This document shows positions 1-11,509 of a stretch of DNA of 64,000 nucleotides, piece after piece (position 1 is the first letter of the stretch; every line of letters starts with the position of its first letter). The translations under genes were made by a program, and so were the position numbers. A model generated the notes under the pieces. That model was not told the DNA's origin, ran no database searches, and worked only from the letters and a program-made list of their open reading frames with translations. This DNA is from Gigaspora rosea. Lineage: Eukaryota; Glomeromycota; Glomeromycetes; Diversisporales; Gigasporaceae. The stretch covers positions 65,964 through 129,963 of the forward strand of contig QKWP01000612.1 of assembly GCA_003550325.1 (NCBI GenBank), given 5' to 3'.

Positions 1-91
1 ATGGATATTGATATATACCTTACCAGTTAGTAATCGATATATATCTATATATAAAATTTGCTGATGTTTAGAGAGAGCCAATTAAATTGTA
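1..91. other. AT-rich flank
   Basis: No gene is visible. Positions 71-89 are the reverse complement of 344-362, so the left arm of the neighbouring mariner-like element is itself bracketed by a short inverted repeat. Confidence 0.4.
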
Positions 92-431
92 CAGTTAGAC
101 CTCCATAAATGCAACCTCCATAAATGCAATACCTCCCTAAATGCATATTTTTTTCTATTCCGTAAAATGTTATTAGTGCTAAATGCATGTTCTATATTCT
201 GTAAATGCACGTTCTCTTGAATAACATTTTATATCATACTAACCTCCCTAAATGCACGTGGCCAATCACATTTTAGTATTTAAGATAGGTTATACAGTTT
301 TGGTATAAGTTACACAAACTTGATGATCTAATTTTTAAAGCTGCAATTTAATTGGCTCTCTCTAAATGCAAACCTCTCTAAATGAACGTTGTAGGCTTGT
401 CCCTACAAGTTGCATTTATGGAGAGTTAACT

Positions 432-1573
432 AGGACCCTGAAGAACTCTGATATAACTCAGATCCAGACTCAAAATTTTAATATAACTTTATACACTTAA
501 TTTTATTAAAAGCTTTATACAAAATTATCATATAAGTTCAAATTTACTATAAATTATACAATTTCAGATCTGAGTACCAGTATGATCATGTTAACCACCA
601 AAGCCAAAAACATAATTACACAAAAAAAAGTGACGAAGAGAAAATCAGAAACCTATCTAGAAAAAAAAGGGCGGTAGTTAACCGTGTTCAAATTCAACAA
701 CAAAATTTTTAGTTCCGAAAATAAGCTACCCACACGATCGATAAACGTTACTATATAGTAAAGTCTAAATTTTACTAAGTAAATCGATTAAAGTCGCATA
801 AGTAACATTGTTCAGCAGATCAAAATACGCGTACCCTGAAAATTTCATACAAATCGGAGAACTTTTTATTATTTGACTTTTAATTTTTACGTTCAACGGT
901 TTTTTTTTTATAAAAAAAAAACCGTTGAACGTAAAAATTAAAAGTCAAATAATAAAAAGTTCTCCAATTTGTATGAAATTTTCAGGATACGCGTATTTTG
1001 ATCTGCTGAACAATGTTACTTATGCGACTTTAATCGATTTGCTTAGTAAAATTTAGACTTTACTATGTAGCGACTATAATCGATTGACCAAAAATCGCTT
1101 TATAAGTTACTCCCGATTTTTTTCTGCATATTTATTTATTGTTTATAACATATTTATTTATCGTCTACAGCATATTTATTTATTGTCTACAGCATATTTA
1201 TTTATTTATTTTACTTAATAAAGTTTTGTATTCAAAAATAAGCTACCCTTTTATTGTGCTTTAAATTACTTAAAATAGTAAATAAGCTACCCACGGTTTT
1301 TTTTTGTTAAAAATCGGCAAAAAAAGGTAGCTGCAACATACGGTATATATCGATTTATATCTACTTAAAAATTTTCCCGATGTATATATAGTATCGTTAT
1401 ACAAAAAAAGATCGTACTTGTTATAAAGATCGTTTTTGTTATACAAATAAACATCTAACTTTTCAAAAAATTACCAGTTGGTTATACAAATTTAAACATA
1501 CGACATATGGAAAAATTATATATAAGTCTATACAAAGCCAGATCTCAGTATTACATATATTCTTTGGGGTCCT
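432..1573. mobile_element. hAT-like element, AGGACCCY family
   Basis: The ends are AGGACCCTGAAGAACTC and, inverted, AGGACCCCAAAGAATAT. A perfect 8-bp target duplication AGTTAACT lies at 424-431 and 1574-1581, the hallmark of hAT insertions. No transposase is encoded. It sits inside the 92-1833 element and is itself interrupted by the foldback at 699-1343. Related ends occur at 32468, 33664, 39887 and 55865. Confidence 0.8.
699..1343. mobile_element. Foldback element, CCGTATGTT family, left end truncated
   Basis: Positions from about 740 to 1080 form a long, near-perfect hairpin centred near 910, with both arms ending in the run ACCGTTGAACG. The right end carries three blocks GGTAGCTTATTTTCG or its complement and finishes at CGG followed by TA (1344-1345). 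It matches 18319-19187 and 44592-46412 in reverse orientation but lacks the outer left segment those copies have. No protein is encoded. Such a hairpin would form double-stranded RNA if transcribed. Confidence 0.75.
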
Positions 1574-1840
1574 AGTTAACTGTATCTTTAAAAATTAGAT
1601 CATCAAGTTTGTGTAACTTTTACTAAAACTGTATAACCTATCTTAAATACTAAAATTTGATTGGTTATGTGCATTTAGGGAGATTAGTATAATATAAAAT
1701 GTTATTTAAGAGAAAGTGCATTTACAGAATATAGAACATGCATTTAGTACTAATAACATCTTATAGAAAAGAAAAAACATGCATTTAGGGAGGTATTGCA
1801 TTTATGGAGGTTGTATTTATAAAGGTCTGACTGTATTTCA

Positions 1841-2777
1841 AAAAATTAGTCTAATGCACAATTCAGGTTACAGATCTACTGATCCAGCTTGGTTTCCTAG
1901 TCCTAAAATATTTTGAAAGATATTCAAAATATTTTTAATATATTTTAAAATATTTTAAAATTACTTTCAAAATATTTTGAAAATTTGATATTTCAAAATA
2001 TTTCAAAATATATTATGAAATATTTTGCTTATATTATAGTTCGTAAGACCTTATATAAGATTACGCTATTATAAATTTGCTAATGAAGGATGCATTGGAC
2101 AATATTTTCAAAATACTTCAAAATTTTGTATAATATATTGAAATTAATTTACAAATCTGTATTACAAAATCAGATTAAAACTTTTGTTTATAAATTAGAT
2201 TTTCTATTTAGTTTTATATTGTTTTTTTATTTTGTTTTGTTTTTTTTTTGTTTTTGGTTTGTTTTTTTTTTTGTTTTTACTTTTTTTTGCTTTTATTTTG
2301 TTTTTCATTAGCAAATTTATAATAGTATAATCTTACATAAGATCTTATGAACCATAATATAAGCAAAATATTACATAATATATTTTGAAATATTTTGAAG
2401 AAAAAATCTAAATAGTGCCTCTGTGCATTTTGTGCCCCAAATATACTAATAATTAATTTCATCCAGAATTAGGGTTAGAGTTAGAGTTAGAGTTAAAATT
2501 AGTACAGAATTGCAAAAGGATTATCTTTTGTTAAAAGTGCAACAGGGTTACCCTAGCAAAATTTGAGATATTAAAATAGAGAGCACAATGTGCGTAGAGG
2601 CACCGTCTAGTCCAGTTCTATTTCGAAATATCAAATTTTTAAAATATTACGAAAGTAATTTTGAATATTTCAAAATATGTTACAAACTATTTCGAACACT
2701 TTCAAAATATTTTAGGACTAGGAAGCCAAACTGGATCAGTAGATCTGTAACATGAATTGCGCATTAGACTGATTTTT
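1841..2777. mobile_element. Palindromic AT-rich element
   Basis: Left arm 1841-2090 and right arm 2310-2777 are inverted copies; the tips contain GTCTAATGCRCAATTCA and CAGATCTACTGATCCAG. The arms are rich in AAAATATTTTGAAA variants. The central loop is an oligo-T stretch with a (TTAGAG) run near 2467-2495. The short reading frames crossing the T-rich loop are compositional and are not called as genes. A partial further copy of the internal segment lies at 2812-2861. Confidence 0.7.
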
Positions 2778-2862
2778 CGAAATAGTTTGAAATAGTTTAA
2801 TGATGTTCAAATTCTGTACTACAAGATCAGATTAGATCTTTTGTTTATAATTAGATCTTCTA

Positions 2863-3298
2863 CAGTACCGGACAGCAAAAACTATCCAATTTTTTTTTAG
2901 AGTGCCAAATTTGAGAATTTTATAACAATTCTGATTGGCTAATTTTTGTGTAACAAAATTTTGATTGGTTAAAAATATAAAAATGATTTTTTTTATATAA
3001 GTACCAAATTTTGGATTTTTAATAATAAATATTAACCAATCAAATCACGAGCACGTAATTGGCTTCAATCTGATTAGTCAATTGTCCTGTGCCAAATTTC
3101 TGCTTTACTATTAAATTTGCTGAACTTTAAACCCTTATAACTTCTTTAAAAAGCGAGATAACAAAAATCTGTCATAGATTTGTAGTTTAGGTTATAAATA
3201 AAAAATTTGTAAGAGGAATTTTAAAATAATTACTTGTTATAAAGTTATTAGACTTTAAACAATTCCGAAAAAATAGATGTTTTTGCTGTCTGGTACTG
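2863..3298. mobile_element. mariner-like MITE
   Basis: The terminal inverted repeats are CAGTACCGGACAGCAAAAA and its complement with one change. The element is flanked by TA (2861-2862 and 3299-3300). It is 436 bp long and non-coding. It is inserted in a copy of the neighbouring AT-rich palindrome family, because the flanks 2812-2861 resemble 2146-2215. Confidence 0.8.
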
Positions 3299-3384
3299 TA
3301 TTTTGTTTTTTTTTACTTTTTTGTTTTTCATTTTGTTTTCATTCATTTTTTTTGTTTTCATTTTAAGAACACTTTTTTAGAGAA

Positions 3385-4079
3385 ATGAGCACAAGTTTTT
3401 GCAAGTTCTTGCAAGGTTTTATTTAATTTATTTTTCGTTTCATGTTTTTTTTTGTTTTTTTTTTTGTTTTTTTTTAAATTTTTTATTATTAATTTATTTT
3501 ATTTTGGCACTTTGCGAAAAAAACAAACAACTTTTCAAAACCTTGCACATGCCAATTACGACATTCGACACTTTCAAAAACACACACCAGCAATTTCTAA
3601 ATTTTCAAAAACACTTCTTTAAAGAAATAGGCGCAGGTTTTTGCAAGTTTTTGCAAGTTCTTGCAAGGTTTCTTTTCATTTATTTTTTCATTTCGTGATT
3701 TTTGTTTTTGTTTTTTTGGTTTATTTTTAAAATTTTTTTATTAATTTATTTTATTTTGGCACTTTGTGAAAAAACAATTCTTTTTGAAACATTGTACATA
3801 CCAACTACAACTTCTGACACTTTCAAGAACATATCTCAAGCAATTTCTAAATTTTCAAGAATGCTTCTTTAGAGAAATGTGCTAATTTTTGCAAGTTTTT
3901 GCAAGTTCTTGCAAGATTTCACTTTATTTTTTTTTATTTCATGTTTTTTGTTTTTGTTTTTTTGGTTTATTTTTAATTTATTTTATTAATTTATTTTATT
4001 TCAGCACTTTGCGAAAAAAACAACAACTTTTCAAAACCTTGCTCATGCTAATTACAACTTCCAACACTTTTAAAAACAA
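3385..4079. repeat. Tandem repeat, about 250-bp unit
   Basis: Three degenerate head-to-tail copies begin near 3400, 3651 and 3897, each marked by TTGCAAGTTCTTGCAAG. They carry a poly-T/TTTTTG stretch, then GGCACTTTGCGAAAAAA, then a CAATTTCTAAATTTTCAA block. The same family, more degraded, fills 13720-14480. The array is cut by the element at 4080-4727 and its tail resumes at 4728-4912, which matches 14500-14740. The small ORFs across the T tracts look non-coding. Confidence 0.75.
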
Positions 4080-4727
4080 TGTCGTGGATGATCATGTAAT
4101 TGGATTATCGTGAAATCCATGTGATCTCCGTATCATTGGATTTCCTAAAATTTCTGTAAATTGTGTAAACAATCAATCTAATCGATCTACATTACGTAAT
4201 CAAAATAATTGAATGCTATAACCGGGGGTCCAATATATGCCTATATGCTGCATAAATTGCATTCTTGATACTGTAAAAAACCTTTTAGCTGTATCAAAAA
4301 GGCGACCCTAACCCTAAACACGAGGCAAAAAATTTTTTTGTTAGTGGTTTTATAGACTCTAACCCCAAACACGAGGCAAAAATTTTTTTTTGTTAGTAGT
4401 TTTATAAACTCTAACATGAGGCAAAAATTTTTTTTTTGTTAGTGGTTTTATAAACTCTTTTTTGTCTCGTGGTTAGAGACAGGATTTTATAGGCTCTTTT
4501 TTGCCTCGTAGTTAGGGTTAGGGTTTAGGTCGCCTTTTTGATATAGTTAGAAGGTCCTTTATATATAAATATCACGAATGCTTATAAGCATACCAACCTG
4601 TTATAGCATTCAATTGATTACGTAGTGTAGATCGATTAAATCAATTGTTTACACGATTTTTGGAAATTTTAGGATATGGAGATCACGTGGATTTCACGAT
4701 AATCCAATTTCATGATCATCCGCGACA
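4080..4727. mobile_element. TGTCGCGGATGATC element, 5-bp TSD (copy 1)
   Basis: The ends are TGTCGTGGATGATCATG and, inverted, TGTCGCGGATGATCATG. A perfect 5-bp duplication AACAA flanks it (4075-4079 and 4728-4732). The arms pair over more than 200 bp. The interior carries GACCCTAACCCTAAACACG and its inverse, a telomere-like motif, plus repeats of CACGAGGCAAAAATTTTTTT. No ORF is present. The superfamily is uncertain; see the copies at 6667 and 59762. Confidence 0.75.
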
Positions 4728-5231
4728 AACAATAAAAACAAAGAAGCAAAAATAATAGCTAACTGTAGGGTGAGCGAAAATAAGTATTAGGGCTAGTTTT
4801 TGTATATAGTAATAGAATTAAATGCGACGAAGTGCGAAAGTAGTTTAAAATATTTGTAATAATGTAAAAATAATACGTAATATATAAAAAAGTACGTAAT
4901 ATTAATTAAAAATGTATATTTAATAATTTTTTTTTTTTAAAGAGAGGTCTATTCTCTATTTCTTTATTTAGATTTTGCAGATTATACATATTCAATTACA
5001 TGTAGGAATTACTAATCTATAGGGAAGTAAAGGTAAGAGCTTAGGTTTACTTTCAATTTTATTCTTTACTAGAATGGTCGTAGATCTCTAGTTTTCGGAA
5101 AAAATGTTGTTTAAGAAAAAGTCATTACTGAGTATGAATTTATCAATTTTCTGTTTAACAAAAGTGGGTGTGGGAGGGAGAGTTTTGATCATAATAGGCA
5201 GTGTTAAAGGAAGAGGAGGAAGAACAGTTTC

Positions 5232-5981
5232 CTAGAGCCGTGACATTCTGGAAGGCAACCAGATCTCTTTGTATATTAATTCAGCGATTCTGTAATATAA
5301 TAGAGGGAATAGTCTTTTCTTGTGGTATTGTGATGTAAAGGGAGCTAAAGTTTGTCTAGTAATGATGCCAATTGGAAATTTTTTATTTATGTACAAGTAT
5401 ATATAGTTAGAGATGAATTTTTCGAGATTTTCTAAAGACAGTTTTTTCTCTTCTGCTATTTTTAGTAGAAGTCTTCTAAGTTCTATATTGATTGTAAAGT
5501 GATTAGAAACACAAGTTAGTAGATGGGAGTAGTCTTCCGAGGTGGAATAACTTCTAGAACAGAAGTGGTTCAGGTATTTATTTGGATTTCGAAGATGTAG
5601 GAGAAGGTAACTAGGAAGTTCTTCTGCTATTAGCTTGATTTTAAAGTTTTTGATATTAGATAAAGTAGTGTTAGTGTAAAGCGCTTTGGGTTTATTATTG
5701 AAAATTAGTATTTCAAGAGCGATGTCCCAATCAATATCCTTTAAGTAGGATTCCAAGAGTTGGATTCTTTGTTGGTTGTGCTATAAAATATCGTTTGTTA
5801 TTTGGTGAATATGTTTCAGTAATGTTTTAATCGGATAGATTGTGGGTATATTATTGATTAGCGTTGAGAAGCAGTTGTATAGGAAATCTTGAGGAGTGAT
5901 ATCAAGTGGATGAGAAGGGGACAGGTCTGAGATTTTAAGGACCGGGTTATATAATATTTCTATTTTCCTTTCCATTAGCAT
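5232..5981 (-). pseudogene. LINE copy 1, C-terminal part of ORF2
   Basis: Two abutting minus-strand frames (5781-5981 and 5232-5756) encode the end of ORF2. The 174-residue downstream piece is collinear with the C-terminal region of the LINE fragment at 36667-37521: both share an NFKIK/SFKIK block followed by LPSY/LPTY and then a cysteine-histidine motif. Here that motif is C66-x2-S69-x8-H78-x3-C82, so the second cysteine of the usual C-x2-C-x7-H-x3-C is replaced by serine. The function of this zinc-like motif is unknown; in LINEs C-terminal zinc knuckles are thought to contact RNA. The frame break at about 5770 shows decay. Confidence 0.65.
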
Positions 5982-6666
5982 TGCTATTAATAAACGTTAT
6001 AGATATAGGAAGTATGAATGGCCAAGTTTTAAATGTGAAACATGGTGTATATCTATTGTATGTTCTACAAGGTTCTTGAACGGTAGATTATTGGTAGTTA
6101 TTTTGAGTGTAGCTGTATAGTCTATCGTAATAGAAATGAAGATGAGTAGGGTTAATAGTGCGTTTATCTTGGATAGCCAGTATTTGTTAAAGATGCTAAT
6201 TGTTAGTCCACAATACTATATAGTACAAAAAGCCACTATTTTGTTATCGAGAGTCTTGCTATTGTTTTTGTTGATCGCGATGTTTATTAGATTGTTTTCT
6301 TTTTGAAATTGGAAGATACGAATGACTCACACTTTTCTATAGATAGTTTTTTGAAGGCTAATAGGGGTCTAGGCAGTAATTTGTTTAGTAAGATAGGCTT
6401 AATTAGGGGTAATAGATGTCAGAGTGCATCTAATATATCATTGATGTCCGCATGTATTTGCAGTTTGCAATCTATTTGTAGATTGTGTATAAATTGTTTA
6501 TCTATAATGAAGTAACAACGGAGGTTCTTTAGTTTTTTGTTTTTTAGTTTATATCCAAAGCAGGGGTCGACAGATTTCATATTGCTAGTCATATTGAAAT
6601 ACCTGGCCTTTAGATATTGGTATTTTGGTTAAATATCTTTGTGATTTTGCCTTTGGAAGTAATTAT

Positions 6667-7242
6667 TGTCGCGGATGATCGTGAAATTGGATTATCGTGA
6701 AATCCACGTGATCTCTGTATCATCAGATTTCCTAAAATTTCTGTAAATCGTGTAAAAAATCGATCTAATCGATCTACATTACGTAATCAAAACAATCAAA
6801 TGCTATAACCGGGGGTCCAATATATATCTATATGCCTGCATTCTTGATACTGTATCTATATATAAAAGACCTTCTAACTGTATCAAAAAGGCGACCCTAA
6901 CCCTAAACACGAGGCAAAAATTTTTTTTTGTTAGTGATTTTATAGACTCTAACCTTAAACACGAGGCAAAATTTTTTTTTGTTAGTGGTTTTATAGACTC
7001 TTTTTTGCCTCGTGGTTAGGGTTAGGGTTAGGTCGCCTTTTTGATACAGTTAGAAGGTCCTTTATATATAGATATCAAGAATACGATTTATGCAGCATAT
7101 AGGCATATCGACCAGTTATAGCATTCGATTGATTATATAGTGTAGATCGATTAGATCGATTGTTTACACGATTTTCAGAAATTTTAGGATACGGAGATCA
7201 CGTGGATTTCACGATAATCCAATTTCATGATCATCCGGGACA
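6667..7242. mobile_element. TGTCGCGGATGATC element, 5-bp TSD (copy 2)
   Basis: A second member of the family at 4080, 576 bp long, with ends TGTCGCGGATGATCGTG and its inverse. A perfect ATTAT duplication flanks it (6662-6666 and 7243-7247). It interrupts LINE copy 1 downstream of the RT domain. The interior holds telomere-like sequence: CCCTAACCCTAAACACG near 6895 and three consecutive TTAGGG units near 7015. It is non-coding. Confidence 0.8.
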
Positions 7243-7247
7243 ATTAT

Positions 7248-7550
7248 CCATCCTTTCTTATCAGGGGTCCATTTGGGAGAGCTAAAAGGGTTAAATTTTG
7301 TGATATTGAGTGTAGGAGTTGCATGGGAGGTATTGAAGTCTTGCATAAGTTGAAACCATTTTGGAATTCTTCCTCTGGGAATTTTCTTGATATTGTGGTG
7401 AAAGTTTTTCCATTCCAGTAGTATTTTGTTTCGGAAGTCTATAAATTGTTTGATGCAAATAATTCCATATAAGTTTAATGTTTCTTTTAGATGTGTACAT
7501 CTATAATGAGAGAGGGGAATTTGATTGACCAAAGTGCTTAGTTAGTAAAT
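7248..7550 (-). pseudogene. LINE copy 1, post-RT segment
   Basis: A minus-strand frame (open 7209-7532) belonging to ORF2 between the RT thumb and the C-terminal region. It ends by running into the transposon inserted at 7242, so its last residues are transposon-encoded. No RNase H motif can be recognised here or in the continuation at 5990-6660, which carries many stops. LINE copy 2 has a visible RNase H at the equivalent position, so copy 1 has probably decayed beyond recognition rather than lacking the domain. Confidence 0.5.
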
Positions 7551-8970
7551 GAGTTGTATTGGGCTAGTTGTTTAATGGTCCTAGGAATTTTATATTGAGT
7601 TTATGGGTTGCCTATAGAGCCTGACAAGTATGGATGAGGTATTGTGAATGTGGGAGTGCTGGCTATTCTTCTAAAATCGACTTGTTAGTGTATACAGAAT
7701 TTTGAATTTGTTGGAGTCTCATCTTTAGATAGGATTTATCGAATTCGAATCATTTAGACCTTTTTAGAGGTTCGAGGTGATGGTGAATAGTTGTGCTTGC
7801 GATATATTTGTGAGGACATAAATATTTGCACAATATAGAAAGGAATTTGGTAGGCTTCTGGCTATCTTTGCTTTCTGTCGTACAATCTTGGATATTAGTT
7901 GGTTTATCTGTTTTAGTTAGAAAGGATTTAGGTAAGAGGAGAGAATGCAGTATTGAAAGTGGGGTAAAATAACATGGTTATATGTAGATAGCTTGTTTCT
8001 CAGTTATCTATGCAAGTTGGAGTTTTTTTAGGTTCATAGTGATTTTAGCAATTATTTACTTTTGTATGTAGAAGTGGGGTTTTTTAGTTGTAAACCAAGT
8101 ACCTAAGTATTTTAGGGAAGTATTATGTGGTAGAGCAGTAATTAGTATATTGTCAAAAAGGATACTAGATGTAGGGGTTAGAAAATTGAAAATTAAGAAT
8201 GATTTAGTAGGGTTGACTTTAATATTGTTGAGCTTATAGAAGCTCGAAGCAGTGTCCAAAATGTCTTTTAGAGTTTGTTTATCGAGGCTATTCAGAGTGA
8301 ATTATCCATATAGGCTATGATAGAGGTGTAAATTTTTTTGGAGATTGAAATGGGATCGTGAAAGACTAACCAGGAAAGTGTTTATATATGGTAGCGATTA
8401 GAGAATCGTAGTATATTTTCCATAGTAGTGTTGAGAAGGTTTCACCCTAGTTTATTCTGTCTAGTACTGCATATGGTGAAGTAAAGCCTAGTTCCGTAAT
8501 TACTTGATTTGTTCGGTTGGTTAGTAAGTGGGTAAAGAGGTCAATTATAGTTTGGGGATTTTTATTCTGCAGAGAGCTTTCACTAGTGTGTTGATGTTGA
8601 TGGAGTCAAATGCTTGGACATGTTTTGAGGGAGGGCCCAGATTTCTTTATGATTGGTGGTATCATATTGTCTTCCAGAATGTACATTAGCTGAGATACAG
8701 GTTGAATAGTCGATTGGAAAGAGAAAGCGGCAAAGTTCATTGGAAACAGTATTTTATAGCGCATTATAATTTTGGTCATCCTATTGTTTAAAATTTTGGT
8801 AAAAATTTTTCTAATATGGTCAATGAGGGTGATAGGTCGGGTAGTATTGAGATTATAGTTATATTTTGGTTTTTTAGGTATTGGCCACACATTTGCTTGG
8901 AGCCATTGTTTTGGAGTAAGGTTTAGTCTCAGGCAGCTATTAAAGATTTTCTGAAATATCTTAATTGCAA
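7551..8970 (-). pseudogene. LINE copy 1, reverse transcriptase domain (broken)
   Basis: The fingers motif RPITLIDHIRKIFTKILNNR is encoded near 8790-8850. Motif A follows at about 8604-8629 as QNMSK then FDSIN, with a one-base deletion between them. Motif B retains GETFSTLLWKIYYDSLI, although the residues before it carry G-to-A type changes and an in-frame TAG. Motif C at 8301-8312 reads YMDN instead of YMDD, so the second catalytic aspartate is lost, and a TGA stop follows two codons later. The thumb piece at 8056-8259 keeps SLKYLGTWF. The enzyme would copy element RNA at the nicked target; this copy cannot be active. Confidence 0.82.
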
Positions 8971-9083
8971 AAGTGAAAAGGTGTAGTAAGACTTCATTTG
9001 GAATTGAAGAAGGCAGTAGCTTTATTTTTAAGTGTGTTTGTTGTCAATTGTGGATTGGATTTTGTCAAGAGAGATTGTACGGG

Positions 9084-9851
9084 TTAGTGGTTTATATATG
9101 GAGAGCCAATATTTGCTAAGGGGAGATAAGCTTCTTTCCAGTTGTCTTCGACTTCTTCGTTTGGCATGTTAGCCTTGGTCCAGTTCTTGAAATGTGTGCG
9201 TATACGTTCTAAGACTTCATATTTATCTGTTATTATCTGGTTGGTAAGAATTATTTTATCTGTCCTAACTGGATCTGATCTATGCTTTAAGATACTATGT
9301 AGCATTCTAGAAGTGTTGTCTTTGAAGTCATTGTAGCGACAGTTGACATAGTAGTTTATTTTATCATTTTGTTCCTGTAGTTTTTCCAAATTCCTGGCGG
9401 TCCAAATAGTATGTTTAATTTGCTTAAGTTGACAAATCGTATAAAGGAGGAGGGATTCTAAGTCAGTTGATGTGAGTTGGGTAATCTCAGTTTTTGAAAG
9501 TTCTGCTGCCATAGAGAGTAGTTTGTTGTATTGGACAAGTGAGTCAGGTGAGAGCTGCGTGGTTAGGAGTCTAAGGCATTTGTTCATCGATTTTAGTACA
9601 AGATGTAAGTGGGTAGCTTTAAGGAATAGTGCATAGAAGTTCTTTAAAACAGAAAAGATGACAGAAATTAGTTTGTTCATTGTGTTCTTGACCAGGGCTA
9701 TCCATATGTTCCAGAATTTGTCTAGTTCTTTCGCATCCCATTCTGTTTCTGGAGTGGATAGTTCTTGTTTGATTCTTTTATCGATTTCAGCCATAAATTT
9801 TTCTAGTCTTCTGTGAACATTTTTGTATATTGGTATATTTTCCGTTTCCAT
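9084..9851 (-). pseudogene. LINE copy 1, linker between endonuclease and RT
   Basis: A 255-residue open stretch, the longest intact piece of this element's ORF2. It is lysine/leucine-rich and predicted mainly helical, without a recognised domain. By position it is the spacer between the AP-endonuclease (9860-10786) and the RT fingers (about 8890). The first methionine at 9851 follows an in-frame break after the endonuclease, so it is unlikely to be a genuine start. LINE copy 2 has an equivalent at 21308-21751 with low similarity. Confidence 0.6.
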
Positions 9852-9859
9852 TTTTTAAT

Positions 9860-10786
9860 TCAGTAGTTTTTCTGCTTAATTATATTAATATGGCAAGTAG
9901 TGGAGATAATGTTGTGGTCGTTTCTAGAAATGTAGCTAGCGTCTGTGATTATAGGTTTGTTTATCTTAAGGATTATATCAAAGTTGCACCACAAATCATC
10001 TATTTGGCTAGTTGAGTTGGGTCCTTTCCACGTAGGTGTAGTAATGTTATAGAATGATAAAAGACTTATAGCATTGACTAAGTTTAAGTTGTTAAAAAGC
10101 GGGAATTTCTTGTCTCTAGATTGATTAGTATTTAAGTCACCCAGTAAGATTATATTCCAGTTCCTGTTTTTTGCTTCTAAAAACCAGGTAAAGATTTTTT
10201 CTTGCGTTTGTTTATTTAGATAGGGATCGTTCGAATGGTTTGAGCTTGATAGTAGGTAGGTAGAAATGATATGAGTTTTGTTAGCTAGGAAATAGAAGTC
10301 TATGTATATAGCTGTACCAGGTAAGATACAGATATCATGTATATATGATTGTAGCTGGTTGCAGACCATCAGTGTCATGCTATGACTAGTATCTTTTTGT
10401 TTAGCTATATAAGGCTTGAAGTTTGAAGAATAAAAGAAGTACAAAGAGTTAGTGAGGTTTAGAGTACATGAATTCGTGAGTTTAGTTTCTGTTAAAGATG
10501 TGATATATAAGTTGGATTCGGCACAGTATTCAATTCAACTTTGTGCTTTTTCTAATCTCGTTAGACCTCTAATATTGTGTATAGCGATGTTTATTCTATT
10601 TTCAATTGAGAAAATTAGTTCATTTTGTATAGTTTGTGGTGGTGTGGTTTCGAGCGGTTGCACTATAGTATGTGTATTAATGGTTTCACTAGATATCATC
10701 ATAATTGTAAAGGTCCTATTTGGGTTTCGGTCGGTCAAGTAATTCGAATAGGTAAGGCGGGGTAGTTCGGAAGTCGAAGTTTTCAC
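9860..10786 (-). pseudogene. LINE copy 1, AP-type endonuclease domain (broken)
   Basis: The exonuclease-endonuclease-phosphatase fold that nicks target DNA before reverse transcription. The N-terminal strand INIAIHNIRGLT is encoded near 10560-10600. After a frameshift region the frame 9860-10444 carries the catalytic core: NIILLGDLN (the GDxN motif), SQIDDLW and finally ISRNDHNII (the S/N-DH motif). The catalytic Asp, Asn and His positions are therefore still readable, but the ORF is split by at least one frameshift between 10444 and 10535. Confidence 0.85.
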
Positions 10787-11203
10787 AGAGTAAGTCTATT
10801 GTGGAGATCACTTTTTCGTAGTTAGTTATTAGCAGGTCAATGGATAATTTGGGTGTTTTGTTAATTAATTCTTTGAGTGATTAGAGGTCACTAGGTAATT
10901 TTGGTTTGTTATTAAGGAATTGGTGTTGTTTCTTTTTAGGGATTCTTATCCATGTTTGTGGTATTTGTGAAAGAAGTAGAATTTCTGTAAATTCCTTGCT
11001 GTCGATACTAATTTTCTGGGGTCAGTGATAGGTATATTTAGTTTAATTTGTTGAATTTTTTTGAAGTCCCATGAGAGCTCTAGCTTGTTTGTGAAATTAA
11101 TTTTGGTGTATTCAATAGGAGTAGTTCAGAAGTATAGCTTTCATCTTCAATTTCAGCAATGAATTTTTGTACAGTGGTCAGGTCTGTTAAAGGGAAGGAG
11201 TAT

Positions 11204-11509
11204 TTATTTTAGTTTTAGTTCTAACAGCTCTTTAGGTAGGCGTCTCTTTCTATGAATATAGTCATTAGAAAGTCTCTTGAAGTAGTAATATTCTTTTAAA
11301 ATCTCAATGTGTTGTTTAAAATTAGTTTCGTTCTTAGCGATGAAAGGGAATTGGTGCCAGATTTCTTTATTTAATTCTTGTGGAATAACTGGAAGAAATG
11401 GTTTAGTTTCGATTTCGGGCAATGCAAAATATGAAGGTGGTAATTCTTTGAATATATATATAGTGGATATGCAATTTCCTACAGTATTCAGAAAAGGAGT
11501 GAAGTTCAT
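11204..11509 (-). pseudogene. LINE copy 1, ORF1-side fragment
   Basis: A 101-residue minus-strand frame between ORF1 and the endonuclease. No domain is recognised. It is bounded by frame breaks on both sides, and the surrounding 10790-12580 contains only shorter pieces. It probably belongs to the nucleic-acid-binding ORF1 or to the 5' part of ORF2. The reverse-strand frame over the same bases is a shadow. Confidence 0.35.

Larger units (their letters stand above)
92..1833. mobile_element. mariner/pogo-like non-autonomous DNA element
   Basis: The two arms, 92-342 and about 1588-1833, are inverted copies of about 250 bp. The tips read CAGTTAGACCTCCATAAATG and its complement with a few changes. 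TA dinucleotides flank the element (90-91 and 1834-1835), as expected for Tc1/mariner and pogo-like elements, whose ends often begin CAGTCAGACC. The arms contain several copies of CCTCCATAAATGCA. There is no transposase ORF. The middle is occupied by a younger element at 432-1573, so the ancestral element was only about 600 bp long. Confidence 0.75.

Noticed and set aside
71-362. Separate element defined by the inverted pair 71-89 / 344-362
   Set aside because: Only 19 bp, no duplication, and overlapping the better-supported mariner-like element.
2090-2311. 73-residue Phe-rich ORF
   Set aside because: Lies across an oligo-T tract in the loop of a palindromic element; composition alone explains it.
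7013-7040. Interstitial telomere or chromosome end
   Set aside because: Only three TTAGGG units, located at the same place inside a transposon family with target duplications.
9830-10015. Plus-strand ORFs over LINE copy 1 (also 9142-9336, 10452-10742, 11307-11552)
   Set aside because: Shadows of minus-strand LINE coding sequence that carries recognised endonuclease and linker regions.
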